Source: Symsagittifera roscoffensis (taxonomy: Eukaryota > Xenacoelomorpha > Acoela > Convolutidae). From it: 64,000 nucleotides of DNA. Location: the NCBI RefSeq assembly GCF_963678635.1, contig NC_087069.1, positions 6,059,472 to 6,123,471 of the forward strand, read 5' to 3'. Numbering within the stretch: position 1 is the first letter of the stretch; every line of letters begins with the position of its first letter. The notes under the pieces are model-generated. The model searched no databases. It worked only from the letters and a program-made list of their open reading frames with translations, and was not told the DNA's origin. Below, in pieces: positions 1-10,424 of this stretch. The position numbers and the translations under genes were made by a program.

Positions 1-720
1 CATTGAGCCAGATTAGGGAAAAACTTGTTCAAGTGATGGATAGTTACCATAAAATTTCTGAGTTTTTTGAAAGTTTTCGGGTGTTGCAGATTTACTATAG
101 CATCTGTTTTCTTTTGCATAGAGGTTATGCCGTATTCGTTAATTATGAATCCCAGCCAATTTACTTCTTTGCATCCAAATTTACATTTGTCAACTGAGAT
201 GGCTATGTTTTTGGTATCTAATTTGTCTAGAACTTTTGTTAGTTTATCTACGTATTGTTCTTTGATACCGTGTGAGATAATTAGAATATCATCTAAGAAC
301 GCAAACGTGTCTTTTTCGTTTTCAAGGGTCAGATCAATGGCTTTCTGGAACTCCGCGAGCATATCGGTGAGTCCGTAAAAGCCTGTTTGAACTGGTAGAT
401 TCCTGTGGCCCTACTACCAATAATGCTGAAGTTACACTGCTTACGTGTTGTTTCATCAAGTGACAGTTGGCTATACGCGTAGCGTAAGTCTAATGTAGAA
501 AAAAATGTTGTCCCTGGCTTATTTGTTCATTCTTGAGCCGACTGTGCTATATTGTCTAACAAAACTCAATGTTTGGCATTTGGTATTTGCTTTTGTGGAT
601 CGATTTGATTATTTGTTTCGAATCCATTGCTAGTTTTTTTGATTGATCTTTTTTCACCGTTATTACAATAGGGCTGATGAATTGTTGGTCACTGCATTCC
701 TCCAGACGGACTATAGGACC
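1..720 (-). pseudogene. Reverse transcriptase fragment (gypsy copy A)
   Basis: The minus-strand translation around 270-330 gives the palm motif FLDDILIIS (the YxDD box equivalent), followed by a Ty3/gypsy RT thumb region reading toward position 1. It corresponds to the longer open frame at 19349-19711 in the second copy. The frame is interrupted upstream (around 380-720), so no intact RT can be read. Role in the family: copying element RNA to DNA in cytoplasmic particles. Confidence 0.7.
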
Positions 721-929
721 TTGGTCAATTAGTGATCAAATTTCATTTTCCACTTTTTCTTGAACTTGAATGCGAACACGTCTCCCTCGTTGCTGCAACG
801 CCTTGAATTTAAGAATTGAAAATGAACCATGTGATTTTTTGAGCACGCTATTCGTGTACAGAGTCCAGGGTACGTGGTTCTGACCCACGCCGCAATTTGT
901 GTGTCTGAACTGTGAATATTGTTTACATC

Positions 930-1430
930 AAGTTTAGACTAACCCATTGGTTTTCTCTCCTGGTGCAGTTGTATTCCAATCTGGGGAAGAAGATTGCGCC
1001 CCATGATATTCGCTCGTCTGTAATCCACCACTATGAACAAAGCTGTTTGAATCGTCCATCCTCCGGATTCCATAGGAGCGCTCCATCGGCCAAGGGATGG
1101 GATTTTGTATCCATTGTAGCATACCATTCAGTTGACTTCGTCGTCATCTCCCAATTTGGTTTTAAATGCCGATCTCACTGTGGATGCCAGGAGGTTGGCT
1201 GCTTTTTCATTCACGAAAAACGTTGGGAACCTGTGTCGGCGATAAACACGATATTTATTATTCGTCTCCGAGTGGACCAGAATAAGATGTCCTTGTAGAT
1301 TGGTGTTTGTGATTATTTCTGCTCGTCTTGGTTCAAATTTTATCCAGTTGATGGATGTAACATCCGGATGGATTAGTTCCCATCCCGGGATAATATGTTC
1401 TGCTTGCAGGTAATTGACGTAGGCGGCCAT
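930..1430 (-). pseudogene. Retropepsin-like protease (gypsy copy A), frameshifted
   Basis: The minus strand carries an aspartic-protease active site with Asp codon GAC at 1235-1237 in a D-T-G-S context. The C-terminal part (939-1127) carries the family-typical NIMGRNLLPQIGI stretch. A G run at 1225-1227 is one base shorter than in the second copy (3 against 4), which moves the downstream frame. The catalytic residue is therefore kept but the frame is lost, the reverse of the damage in the other copy. Confidence 0.65.
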
Positions 1431-1439
1431 GTCTGTTTC

Positions 1440-2534
1440 CTGAAGATCCTGTTGCTGTGGAATTTATTGCATTTACTTCGCTGGATTTGCATTGTTTAGC
1501 AAAATGACCCCTTTTTGTGCATTTATTGCAAATTTTGTCTCGCGCCGGACACTGTGCCAAATGGTTCGCTGAAAATGCGTTGCCGCATTTGAACCAATCT
1601 TTATTCTGCGAAGATCTGTTGGTGCTGTTCCTCGACGTCATTCACTCTCTATTGCGTCCACCCCGAGGTTGAGACTTGTAGCCACTCCTCCTTTGGACGA
1701 AGTTTACCGGTTCTGATTTTTAATTTGTAAATCCGGTGTGACTGTTGGAAGTTCCCTGCTTTCTGATGTGGACCTGATTCTCGAGGCCTTTTTCGCGTCT
1801 TACCGCGTAATCCAACGCTTGTTTGGATGATTTTGTTTCAGCTAGTAGGTCTTTTTGATCCTCGTCGTTTGACATGTTCGCTGTAAATAAATCTCTGGTG
1901 ATTTCTGATTCGAATCCTCCATCATTGCGTGCAGTACACTTAAAGTTTCCTTTGACCACGAATGCTGTGAGTCCACAATCAAATTTTTCTAGGAATACCG
2001 TTTTTACCGGTTTGCGTGTGAAGGCTTCATAGCGATCGAAGGTCATGTTTCGTTCTTTTACAAAGAGTCTCTTAGTCTTCCCCAGAAGTATCCGTTCAAG
2101 ATTTCCTGAATTTTGAGATCCGGATAGTTTTGTGTCAATCTTCTTTGACCCTCAGTTCCCTAACACACGTAGATGTAGCTCCTGCATTTGAATTCCGCTT
2201 CTTCCCACGGAATTCCGTCTACTGTTGGACAAAAGTTGTCCAAATGTTGACACTGGTTTTCTCACGCTACCCGTTTCTCTTGGTTGCGCAGATTGCGATC
2301 TCGTATTTGCTTGTCGCTTTTCCCCTCGATGGGCAGTTCATACCCCGGTTCTTGGATTTTTCCAATAGCTGGGGGGTTTTTTAAGAGCTTTGTCAAGTTT
2401 CCTTTGTCTTTCGCGATAAGGCCGAGGAATAGTTGTTGATTCCACTTGTCCCACTCTAACGGTGGTTCCGCTGAGGCTTTCTGCCAGAACGGTGTTGTTC
2501 TTAATGGGTTCTTTGTAACTGCTGGCTGCGCCAT
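1440..2534 (-). pseudogene. Gag polyprotein with CCHC knuckles (gypsy copy A), broken
   Basis: Starts at MAQPAVTKN at 2534 (minus) and is read in pieces 2534-2262, 2046-1720 and 1641-1333. The last contains a Cys/His nucleocapsid region with HLAQCPARDKICNKC and a second knuckle ending in GHFAKQC. The N-terminal part (EPPLEWDKWNQQL) matches the parallel copy at 21813. Frameshifts separate the pieces. Gag forms the particle and binds RNA. Confidence 0.75.
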
Positions 2535-3067
2535 GTTATACCCTCATCCGTTAGGTGAGGTATAATCTATGTTAGTTGAGTTGATGTCTACGCTGTGTGC
2601 TAGCTGAGAATTAAACGAATAAGATAACAACTTAAATTCAACTGTTGTGTTTAAGTCTGGCTGACACTGACCTCGAATCAATTGAGAGACAGTGCCTCAC
2701 AGGAACTAGTACGTATGTCATTACGTAAAAATAGGTACTTATTTAATCATCAGACTTCTATATGTGTTAAGTAATCGGTTAAGTTTATAGTATGTAACCA
2801 TTACCAACTGGTAGTTCTAGCACCGAAATCTTTATCATCAATAAAGGATGTTTTGCTATAAAATCCGTACGGATAACATTTCCCTCTTTTTGATTAAGTG
2901 GATACTTCACTTATCCTCCCTCTTCTTTTCAATGACCTTTTCGGTATTCTCTTGTTTTGTGTCCTTCTCCGCTTGTATCGTGGTATATGAGTCGATTTGT
3001 TCCGTGGTGTTTTCTCTTTCTCGTTGGAATGTCATAGAGATTCCCCGAACCAGTAAAATGGCGTGCA
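2534..3067 (-). repeat. 5' LTR of gypsy copy A
   Basis: About 534 bp with TG...CA ends on both strands: TGTTATACCC on the left in plus orientation and GGCGTGCA on the right. It is closely similar to 15092-15619 and 21813-22342. A short reading frame running into the LTR from the 3' ORF of the full element is also conserved here (2907-3060 minus). Confidence 0.85.
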
Positions 3068-3951
3068 GTAACTCAAACGCTTTCTGCTCACTTAACGCCA
3101 AAATCTGCTTATGTTACCTAGCTTATTCCAATTTTCTTCAGGCCTTTTTATGATTTTTCCTAATATTCTGTTGTTTCTTCACTTTTTTCTCAAGTTCCTC
3201 TTGCAATTTTTTCATGCTTTGCAGACTAGCTTTTTGTTAGTTGATGTTTTCCATGGAGCGAGGTGTGAAATTGAATTGGGCGAAATTGATTTTTGAACGA
3301 ACCGACCTAACCGACCAATTAACAATTATTGATTGCAAATTACTGAATTATATCAACTAATTTAATGGAAACTTTCCTTCTGTTTTTGCTAACATTACAT
3401 CAAATAGCAACAAATTTTAATAAAAAATCAGTGAAGTTCTCAATTTTCATTTTGAGAATGTTTTTGACATGATGTCCCGTTGAATCGACATCCGAAAAAA
3501 AACATTTGCAACCGTTATGAACCAAGTTGTTTTGCCGCCTAAGCTTATTAGAACAAAATGCATTGCGTTTTTATCACCACAAGTTTGAGAATTTTAAACA
3601 TTTCTGAGGTTCATTTAATTTGATGTCCGTTAAACTTGATCTATTTTTGCTTTGATGTCCTTGTGGTTGCAGTAACTTTTTAACTTTGAGCTTATCAATT
3701 TTCATCCAAAACGTGATAAAAAACTTAGGTCAAACTTAAATACTCGAAAAGATAACTTAAAAAAACATCGAGCACAAAAATTTTTGATCCTCTTCTTCAA
3801 AAATTGTCGATCATTTTCTACAAAAAATTTTGATTTTTTTCGGAGCAGTTTTTGATTCTTTTTTGAAATTTTTGTCGCAATATTATCTGAGATATCAACT
3901 AACAATTATGTGCAATTGGAAATCTTTTAAGTGTCTATTATTCTCTCCCAG
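3068..3951. other. Duplicated non-coding flank
   Basis: AT-rich sequence shared with 22343-23475 in the second copy. I see no credible gene. The other copy has a 218-bp hAT-like MITE inserted at the position corresponding to about 3778 here, and copy A shows the empty site. Confidence 0.6.
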
Positions 3952-4120
3952 TACATGCTGCGCCTCAGCATACGGTTTATCCTGATCAGCACCCCAATTC
4001 ATCTGGATCATATTTGCCCATTAAGAGGAAGTACACTAACCCAGATTGGAGACCCACATTCATTGAAGAAGGAATCAAAAGACAACAACTGTCCCCACCG
4101 TCACTAGGAGCGCATTTTTA
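3952..4120 (+). pseudogene. Coding-like exon 'a' of an unknown gene, copy A
   Basis: A polypyrimidine tract and CAG acceptor (ending at 3951) precede an open stretch that reads HTVYPDQHPNSSGSYLPIK, then YTNPDWRPTFIEEGIKRQQL. The same reading frame is kept in the second copy at 23476-23643 with mainly conservative changes (K/R, T/K, E/D), as expected for a formerly coding exon. The end of the exon is unclear because the frame diverges after GAHF. Function not recognised. Confidence 0.4.
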
Positions 4121-4269
4121 CTTTCCCGCTAAAAGTTACATTGTTTCACAACTCTTTTATATTTTTTAACTCCATTGATAATTTTTTGTTTGGCTAAAAT
4201 TAAAAAATAATAATCAAAAATTGCTAAAAAGTTGAATTAAAAAGTTCTGCTGGTGGTATACATTTACTC

Positions 4270-4550
4270 GGGTTTTGGAAAAAAAAATGGTCAAATTTTT
4301 AAGCTGTTCCAAATCACCAGAATTACTATATTCAGCAAACTTTCAAGCGTTGAAGGCGTTTTTGGAAATTTGCCTGCGGCGTATAAAAACGTTGTCCAAA
4401 TAGTGTCTTTATAGAGTTATAGGAGCGCTCGGAAAAACAATTTGGTCGACTTAAGATATTTAAAAAAAAGTCGACTAAATTTTCGAAAGATTTTTGAAAA
4501 TCCCCCCTCGAGGAAATTCTATATCCTCCCCTGATGGTGCTAAAACAACT
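4270..4550. repeat. Diverged interspersed repeat, copy 1
   Basis: Similar to 25100-25390 (within the segmental duplication) and, more distantly, to 31165-31365, sharing blocks such as TGCCTGCGGCG, a TCTTTA core, GAGCTCC/GGAGCGCTC and CTCCCCT. The presence at a third, unrelated place suggests an old transposon-derived family. No coding potential seen. Confidence 0.5.
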
Positions 4551-4913
4551 TAAGGGTTGGTTTGCCATTTATATTGTAGTTAAAAAAACCTCTGGAAACT
4601 TTTGATAAGAATCATTCAGGGAACGGCGAGTTGCAATTTCTGTTTTCGAAAAGCTTACTACAACTTACCTCAACTTTACCTAGGTCACCAAGGTAGGGTA
4701 CGGTAAAATTTATGAGACCTTCTGCCTTCCAAACTCAGGTAAACTTGGGGGACTAAAGGTAAAAAGTGTGGTTAAGGTAGTAATTGAGGCCACTTGAGGT
4801 AAGTTTAAGGTGAGCACTTTTTGCCTTAACTGTTGAAGTAACTCTACGTACTTTTCAGGGTAAATTAATCTCACTTTTTAGAGTAGTTTAGTTTAAATTA
4901 AATTTATATCTTT

Positions 4914-5295
4914 ATGCACCTGTTAAAAGTCAGACCTCTAAACCGGCAATTTTTTCCGACCAAGAATGCCACCTGCAACCACTTTTATAGACTGTTGTCT
5001 TCAAAAAAAGTTAAACTCAGGGAAGCTAAAACGATTGGTACAAAAGCAGACTCAAACACTGGTCCCTGGAACATACAAAATAATTATAGCAGACGAACAA
5101 GGGAGGCTCCCGTTCGATGGGAATGCCAAAATGAAGTTTTACAGGGAATCTCGGGGGATATCTTTTCACGAATACACTCTTACTCGCAGCGACAAAACCA
5201 ACAAAAACAACAACAACTGCAGCAACAACAACCTTACTCATGGGGCTAGTGCACAAAATGGGTTTGGGAAAGTTCGATATCAGAAATTGCTTTGA
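4914..5295 (+). pseudogene. Coding-like ORF 'b' of an unknown gene, copy A, frameshifted
   Basis: Two frames (4914-5030 and 4966-5295) together match the single open frame 25757-26122 of the other copy. The lesion lies in an A run near 5005-5011 that is longer here. The conserved part reads LVPGTYKIIIADEQGRLPF and then NAKMKFYRESRGISF. A CAA/AAC-rich stretch (5200-5235) is expanded relative to the other copy. Family not recognised. Confidence 0.45.
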
Positions 5296-5564
5296 ACAAA
5301 AAAACTGTTCAAACAATCAGAATAATTTCAACACAGCCGTTCTTAAAATCAGAAACTCTGATTTTTCTTCTGAAACTTTCGGATCTTTCACAATATAGCA
5401 ACCCACCTCCCTAACCAAGTAACAGACAAAAAATATTCACACACTTTTAGTTACTACTGTATGTGATGTGATAGAAAAAAAATTTCAGTTTTTCAATTGA
5501 AAAAAAAAATCAGAAAAATAGTACTTTTGGATATTTGATTACTAGCCCTAAATTCATGAGCAGA

Positions 5565-5764
5565 NNNNNNNNNNNNNNNNNNNNNNNNNNNNNNNNNNNN
5601 NNNNNNNNNNNNNNNNNNNNNNNNNNNNNNNNNNNNNNNNNNNNNNNNNNNNNNNNNNNNNNNNNNNNNNNNNNNNNNNNNNNNNNNNNNNNNNNNNNNN
5701 NNNNNNNNNNNNNNNNNNNNNNNNNNNNNNNNNNNNNNNNNNNNNNNNNNNNNNNNNNNNNNNN
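5565..5764. other. Assembly gap of exactly 200 N
   Basis: Run of 200 N, presumably a placeholder. It sits exactly where the segmental duplication loses its partner, so the junction between copy A and the polymerase unit is unverified. 5765-5917 to its right is short AT-rich sequence without a gene. Confidence 0.95.
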
Positions 5765-5917
5765 AGGGAGTTGTGAGGCGTCGGGTTCGTTGTTCAGAAT
5801 AAAAAATTTAAAATTTTTTCGAAATTTTTTAAAAAATTCAGGCGACTGCTCATACATTGCTTCAACCATTCTGCTGGTTAAATAAAAATTATTCAAACGT
5901 TTTTTTTTGTTTCTGTT

Positions 5918-6352
5918 TCAGGCAACTTTACACTTTTTATTATTCGAGTATTCATCATCCGCATCGTTTTCATCGCCACTTTCAGCACATTCTTTTTTGG
6001 GAGGGACTAATCGTTTTGACGTGTATCGTCTTTTATGATGTTTATCATTCACAGCTGAGGAGGATGAGGAGGAGGAGGAAGAAGATGAAGTCTTTTCGCC
6101 AGTTTGTTTTTTAACCAATTTTTTAATCTTTGAATAATTATCTGCCAAACAATCAAATTCTCTTGTCGTTAAGGTCACTGCTTGATAACATTTAAATACA
6201 CCATCTTCATTCTTTTTATATAACTTAACTGTGATATATGTACCCGTTTTGTCAAAAGTTTTCGTTCCAACCCGTACAATGCGTTTTTCTCCCGAAGATA
6301 TATCTTGAAAATCATCGTAAAAGTCTGTATCATTTTCTAGCGACGAGTACAT
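5918..6352 (-). CDS. PC4/Sub1-like putative single-stranded DNA-binding protein
   Basis: A protein of about 144 aa if started at the Met at 6352; the frame stays open to a Met at 6439, but those 29 residues (Thr-rich, 5'-UTR-like) look non-coding. Residues ~20-85 align by eye with the PC4/p15 fold: a VGTKTFDKTGTYITVKLY strand pair, an NEDG turn, an AVTLTTREFDCL segment and a terminal helix IKKLVKK. A run of 11 Ser, a basic patch (HHKRRYTSKR) and an acidic tail (ESGDENDADDE) follow; PC4 also carries a Ser/acidic region, though at its N-terminus. PC4-fold proteins bind ssDNA, so next to a protein-primed polymerase an SSB role is a natural inference. It diverges from the gene at 6995. The fold assignment is from motif inspection only. 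Confidence 0.6.
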   Translation of the reverse strand: MYSSLENDTDFYDDFQDISSGEKRIVRVGTKTFDKTGTYITVKLYKKNEDGVFKCYQAVTLTTREFDCLADNYSKIKKLVKKQTGEKTSSSSSSSSSSSAVNDKHHKRRYTSKRLVPPKKECAESGDENDADDEYSNNKKCKVA

Positions 6353-6439
6353 AGTGGTGGTGGTAACGGTAGTGACTTGTTGGTTCAACTGTTTTACGAT
6401 AGAATGAAATGAATAATGAATTGGATAGAAGATAAACAA

Positions 6440-6994
6440 ATATCTGTGGATTTACTTTTATGGCGCCCCTTCAGCCTATAGCGGGAGAATTTAATTAGTT
6501 TTTGCAATTGGATTTGTATAAGATAAAAGCGTGTTTATTGCATCTGTCATTTCTGTCTGGAAAGCACTTGAATGGGTCATAAATCTCAGTTAATGTTACA
6601 TGTCGGCATACATGTACTCACTTTGAAGTGGAGATAGCTTTCGGTTGAATCTGTCTGGCAAATTCCCGTTTTAGCTCATAAATCTCAGCGTTTTTACCCT
6701 GGCGGCATGCATGTTATCTCTTTGAAGTGTAAAATTTTTTGTCATTTTGTGCTTAGGGTATCATAAAAAGGCGCCATGCTGTTTCTTTGAAGTATAGATT
6801 TTCAAAGCGTTCACATTTCTTCTTTAATTGCAAAAGCCCTGAAAACATATTAAAATTTCACAAAACCAGATTTATGGTAATTGGCTAAATCTTAGACCAC
6901 CAGCAATAAAAAAACTAAAAGTGGTAGGTCAAACTAAATCTACTCACTATTTTTTTTCAATCTCTCAAAATCAGTCAATACAAAATTTTCAACA
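6440..6994. promoter_or_regulatory. Divergent intergenic/promoter region with repeats
   Basis: The ~550-bp space between the PC4-like gene (minus) and the unknown gene (plus) must hold both promoters. A TCAGTC, like the arthropod initiator TCAGT, lies at about 6971-6976, ~20 bp before the ATG of the plus gene. The central part holds three degenerate direct repeats (separate entry). Confidence 0.45.
6552..6796. repeat. Three degenerate iteron-like direct repeats
   Basis: Units at 6552-6634 and 6650-6733 have a 98-bp period and share three ordered blocks: TCTGTCTGG, TCATAAATCTCAG and CGGCATnCATG...CTTTGAAGTG. A shorter third unit, 6738-6796, retains TCATAAA, GGCGCCATGC and CTTTGAAGTA. Their position between divergent genes fits binding sites for a regulator or replication protein, but no function is shown. 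Confidence 0.6.
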
Positions 6995-7663
6995 ATGGCA
7001 ACTCCACTGCAAATCATTTCAATTAATTCTCTTGAAAGAGCTATATTATACCAAACTTATACCAGAGATTCTATCGTAGTGGTTCAACAGGAACGGAAAA
7101 TGCGTCATCGAAAAACAAGTCCTTTCAACGATCTTGATCCAGGAAGCAGAGAATTCGATGAATGGGTCACTAAAAACCATATGATGTTACCCAACTATTT
7201 GCTAGATCAAATTGGTATCCTCATACAAAACAGAAAACAGGTCTACGAGAGTTGCTGTGTGACTGAATCGTATCCTGCGCTGAAGCGCACAGATATTCAA
7301 GACCCTACTTGCCTTGATCGTTCACCGAGAAAAATACTGTTTAACTATGATTGCCAATCGATCCCCTTTTACGAAAATCAGGAAGGATCCATTAGAGATT
7401 TAGCAGAGCGAGAAAGCTACTGGAACATTGAGTCGATTGAATCACCAGATTCAACAGAGAAAAAAGATGAGGACCAGCAGACGCCCAAAACCCCAATAAA
7501 ACCGGATATTTTTTCAATCACTCAACAACAGCAGCAGCATACTTCTTCTACTTCTTCTTCCGGCAGTCAAAGTCCCACTGCACCAAACTTAGTGGCTGAG
7601 ACGCCTCCTATCAATGCTTGCTTTGCGCCGAAAAAACGCAAACTGCAATTTAGAGATCTCTGA
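6995..7663 (+). CDS. Unknown 222-aa protein with C-terminal nuclear-localisation-like tail
   Basis: Intact ORF starting at ATG in a good context (CAACAATGGC). Residues 1-125 look folded (NDLDPGSREFDEWVTKNHMM, then LLDQIGILIQNRKQVYESCC). Residues 145-205 are low-complexity (E/D/K, poly-Q, Ser-rich). The end is PPINACFAPKKRKLQFRDL, an SV40-type basic NLS pattern. The polymerase downstream ends with a comparable PPIN...KKRRKLDK tail, suggesting that both products act in the nucleus and belong to one element. I recognise no family. A terminal protein, capsid-like protein or regulator are all possible and untested. Confidence 0.7.
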   Translation: MATPLQIISINSLERAILYQTYTRDSIVVVQQERKMRHRKTSPFNDLDPGSREFDEWVTKNHMMLPNYLLDQIGILIQNRKQVYESCCVTESYPALKRTDIQDPTCLDRSPRKILFNYDCQSIPFYENQEGSIRDLAERESYWNIESIESPDSTEKKDEDQQTPKTPIKPDIFSITQQQQQHTSSTSSSGSQSPTAPNLVAETPPINACFAPKKRKLQFRDL

Positions 7664-7826
7664 AAACTCAAAAAAAACTTTGTTTCCACCGAGAGTGCAC
7701 CAGTTTGGGGGTTTATTATTTAGTTTGATAAGTTTTTATTATTGTGGCTGAATCTTTGTTTACGTTTTGCTTATGATTTTTTTCTAATTTAAAGTTTGCT
7801 TTGTGATTTTCAATCAATAGAAAGGA

Positions 7827-7832
7827 AATAAA
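7827..7832 (+). terminator. Poly(A) signal AATAAA
   Basis: Canonical AATAAA about 165 bp after the stop of the 222-aa ORF, followed by A-rich sequence. Confidence 0.5.
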
Positions 7833-8104
7833 AACAACAGAAAAAATTAATAAAAAAAAAATCAAAATAACTTTAAAAAGTCGGCATAAAAGTCTAAAAG
7901 TATAAATTTTGATAAATTTCTCGTCAAATCCAACTTAATTATATCAGTTTTTTAATGCTCATTTCAAAAAATCAAAAAAAAATAAACTGAATACTCTTCC
8001 TAAGATTTTATCTAATGATGTTGAAACAAAAAACATAAAAATGTTTTTGTTATGTTTTTTCATAATAGTTTTCAAAATATAAATATTAACACAGAAAAAG
8101 ATAA

Positions 8105-8280
8105 AGAGAGAGAGAGAGAACTGACGATCCATAAACCCCATTATTATCCCTTTTGGGATATAGCTTTTTCAAAAGAAAGCTATTTATGGATGGGTCCAGC
8201 AATTCTGCCGGTTAATCAACCATAGTTACTTTTGGCTCTTTACACTCTCTGTTTTTGTTTTTTTTTCTCTCTCTCTCTAA
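8105..8280. repeat. T-shaped (three-way junction) inverted repeat
   Basis: The outer stem is ATCCATAAA (8127-8135) with TTTATGGAT (8183-8191). Inside are two adjacent hairpins: TATCCC-TTTT-GGGATA (8145-8160) and TAGCTTT...AAAGCTA (8161-8182). The second hairpin abuts the outer stem directly. Complementary (GA)n at 8105-8119 and (CT)n at 8266-8279 could extend the fold. The geometry recalls parvovirus-type terminal hairpins, but the function is inference. Confidence 0.6.
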
Positions 8281-10325
8281 TATGTCTACAGCCTGGTGGG
8301 GTTAGCCAGGACTCTTAGGAGTAGACTTTAGAGAGTGTATGAGCCAGTATAAAGCATTATATATAATAAAATTACATGTCTATAACAGATTTCACGTTTA
8401 ATAATACTCATTTTCAGGTTAAAATGGTTTAAAAATTCAAAATATGTTTTTTTTCTCGATTTTTCAACATGGGTTACAACCCTGTCCAATAAATCACGAC
8501 AAATTTGGAGACAAAAAAGTTTTTTGGTAATTTTTGTTTTTTTTTCACTACAAGAATATGTACTAAAAAAGAAATATCTCAAATTTTTGAACCGACATTT
8601 TAGTGGGGCAAGCGTTTCAGAGGTTCCTAATGAATAGCACTGCCGGGTAGTTATTGCCTACTGTACCAAACGGCCCTGCATCAATCTTTTGATGAACTAT
8701 ATGTGAAATTTGTCATAGAATACTTTATCATTTTTGTCAGGTATGTTCGACTTGACTTGATTGGTGGGTCTTCCTTGCTTGACTTGATTGGTGGGTTACC
8801 ATTTTGGTTGAAACAAAAAAACTTGGCAAAAAAATTCAAATATATTTTCAATATTTAGTCAAGTTGACTAAATAGGGAAGTTGATAATAGCAGTGGGTGT
8901 TAACATTCACACACTTTAGGTAAAAGAAATAACATTCCCGGGTTGATCCCTTTATGGAATTGTCAGCTACTCTAACCACAAGTATTTATGCTGTTTAATA
9001 CAGTTGAGTCATTTACCCAATATCGAATTGACAGTCATTTCATAAAACCACATAAAGCCCCAAAACTACAACCACTTTAAAGCCACTGTTGATTTTATGC
9101 TTCACCCACGTAATTGAATTTAATTAATTGAGTCTTGATCCAAATTTTGTTTTTGAAAAACTTTTCACTTCTCGCTTTTGCTTTGTCGAAATCAGCTTTG
9201 GTAAAACTTGAAAAATTTCTTGAAAAGAATTCTTCTTTCCTGAACACTCAATCTTGAACCAACAATGCCTAACTCAAGTGGAAAACAGACACCAGTCATT
9301 TGTTCGACCTGCTCGAAAGTCTTTAGTTCACCAAGGAACTTGAGACGACATGAACAAAGTATCCATAAGATATTCGCAGCCCCACCGCCACCAACTAAAT
9401 GTGACGAATGTCGAGAATCCTTCAGCTCGCTGACAGAAGCTAGGGAACATGTCGAGCTAGCTCACAACGTCTCAACTGATAGTCTTTGTATCTACTGTCA
9501 TACAATCTTCCTCTCCGTTGAGAAGTTCCGGCAACATATGTCGAAAAACCATCAACTACCCATTTGGACTCCCGGAAATGAGGTGGGAACATCATCTGCT
9601 CCAACTGAATCTGCGTTTAGGGGAAAGTTAAGACGATACGAGTTGAGCGTTAAGGAGGATGAATTGGATCTGATGAATGTAATCATGCGAAACAAAGAGG
9701 AAATTGATGCGTTGATAGACGAAAGAGTGCAGGAAGGACCCTGTAAATTTCAACTGCATGTGGACGTGAGTATGATTAAGTTCTCGAGCGATACAAACGA
9801 AACTGGTGACGGGGAGTTACGCCACGAGAAGACCATGTTATATATGAACTCTAAGATGATCAATGTCTTCTTCAATGGAATCGAGAAAGAGACATATTTG
9901 GAAATGATTGAGCATATGGTCAATGCCATCAACACGTTCGCTTCCCATGGTAGCGGTTGGATTGCGGAGCGCATTGAAAAGCTGGCTGTAAGTTTTGCAG
10001 CATTTTCTCCTATCCGTGCTGGCTCATACATTGACCTTCCCGATTCATTGAAACCGGTGAAACAGAGTTTCACCAACATTAAAACGAGAAACGATCAGAA
10101 GTGCTTTCTATACTGCTTTGTGGCCGCGTACCATGATCGATATTCAGAGACCACAACTGCTCTTTATCCTGCTGCCCAAAGCTACCAACATCGAAACAAA
10201 CTGAAAAATTACAAGCTCTCCCAAGAACATGTTGTGAAAATTGAAGGCTGGTACGAGATGCCAATGGGACTATATGATATTGACCGATTTGAACAACTTA
10301 ACAACTGTCAAGTCAATGTATTCCG

Positions 10326-10424
10326 GTGAGCATTGATTTTTTTTTGACAAAACATTTGTTTACTCATGTATAACACATTACGTTCATCCAGAAACCCGAG
10401 CAATCAATTGTTTGTTTTCATTAG
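10326..10424 (+). other. Intron 1 of polymerase (99 bp)
   Basis: Begins GTGAGC and ends TTTTCATTAG. Removing it restores phase (two bases of a codon before, one after) and joins two parts of the conserved N-terminal domain (CQVNVF to KEGELLPLRVS). Confidence 0.8.

Larger units (their letters stand above)
1..3067 (-). mobile_element. Ty3/gypsy retroelement, copy A, truncated by window edge
   Basis: Reading the minus strand from the 5' LTR at 2534-3067 gives gag, a CCHC region, protease and the start of reverse transcriptase before the window ends. The sequence parallels 19350-22342 nearly base for base, so this is the same element at a second locus. Frames are broken many times, so it is non-functional. 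The RNase H, integrase and 3' LTR would lie outside the window. Confidence 0.85.
1..5564. repeat. Segmental duplication, copy A
   Basis: This block matches 19350-26390: partial gypsy element, its LTR, the 5' flank, and coding-like exons ending at the shared TTCATGAGCAG. Copy A lacks two insertions present in the other copy, a 218-bp MITE and a ~1.3-kb insert carrying 172-bp tandem repeats. Homology runs into the 200-N gap, so the true right end is unknown. The shared flank outside the LTR shows that genomic DNA was duplicated, not only the element transposed. Confidence 0.85.
7664..9264. other. Intergenic region before polymerase gene
   Basis: 1.6 kb, AT-rich, without a credible ORF. It contains an AATAAA at 7827-7832, a T-shaped inverted repeat at 8105-8280, and a short direct repeat (CTTGACTTGATTGGTGGGT at about 8750 and 8781). 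The last few hundred bases must hold the polymerase promoter. Confidence 0.6.
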
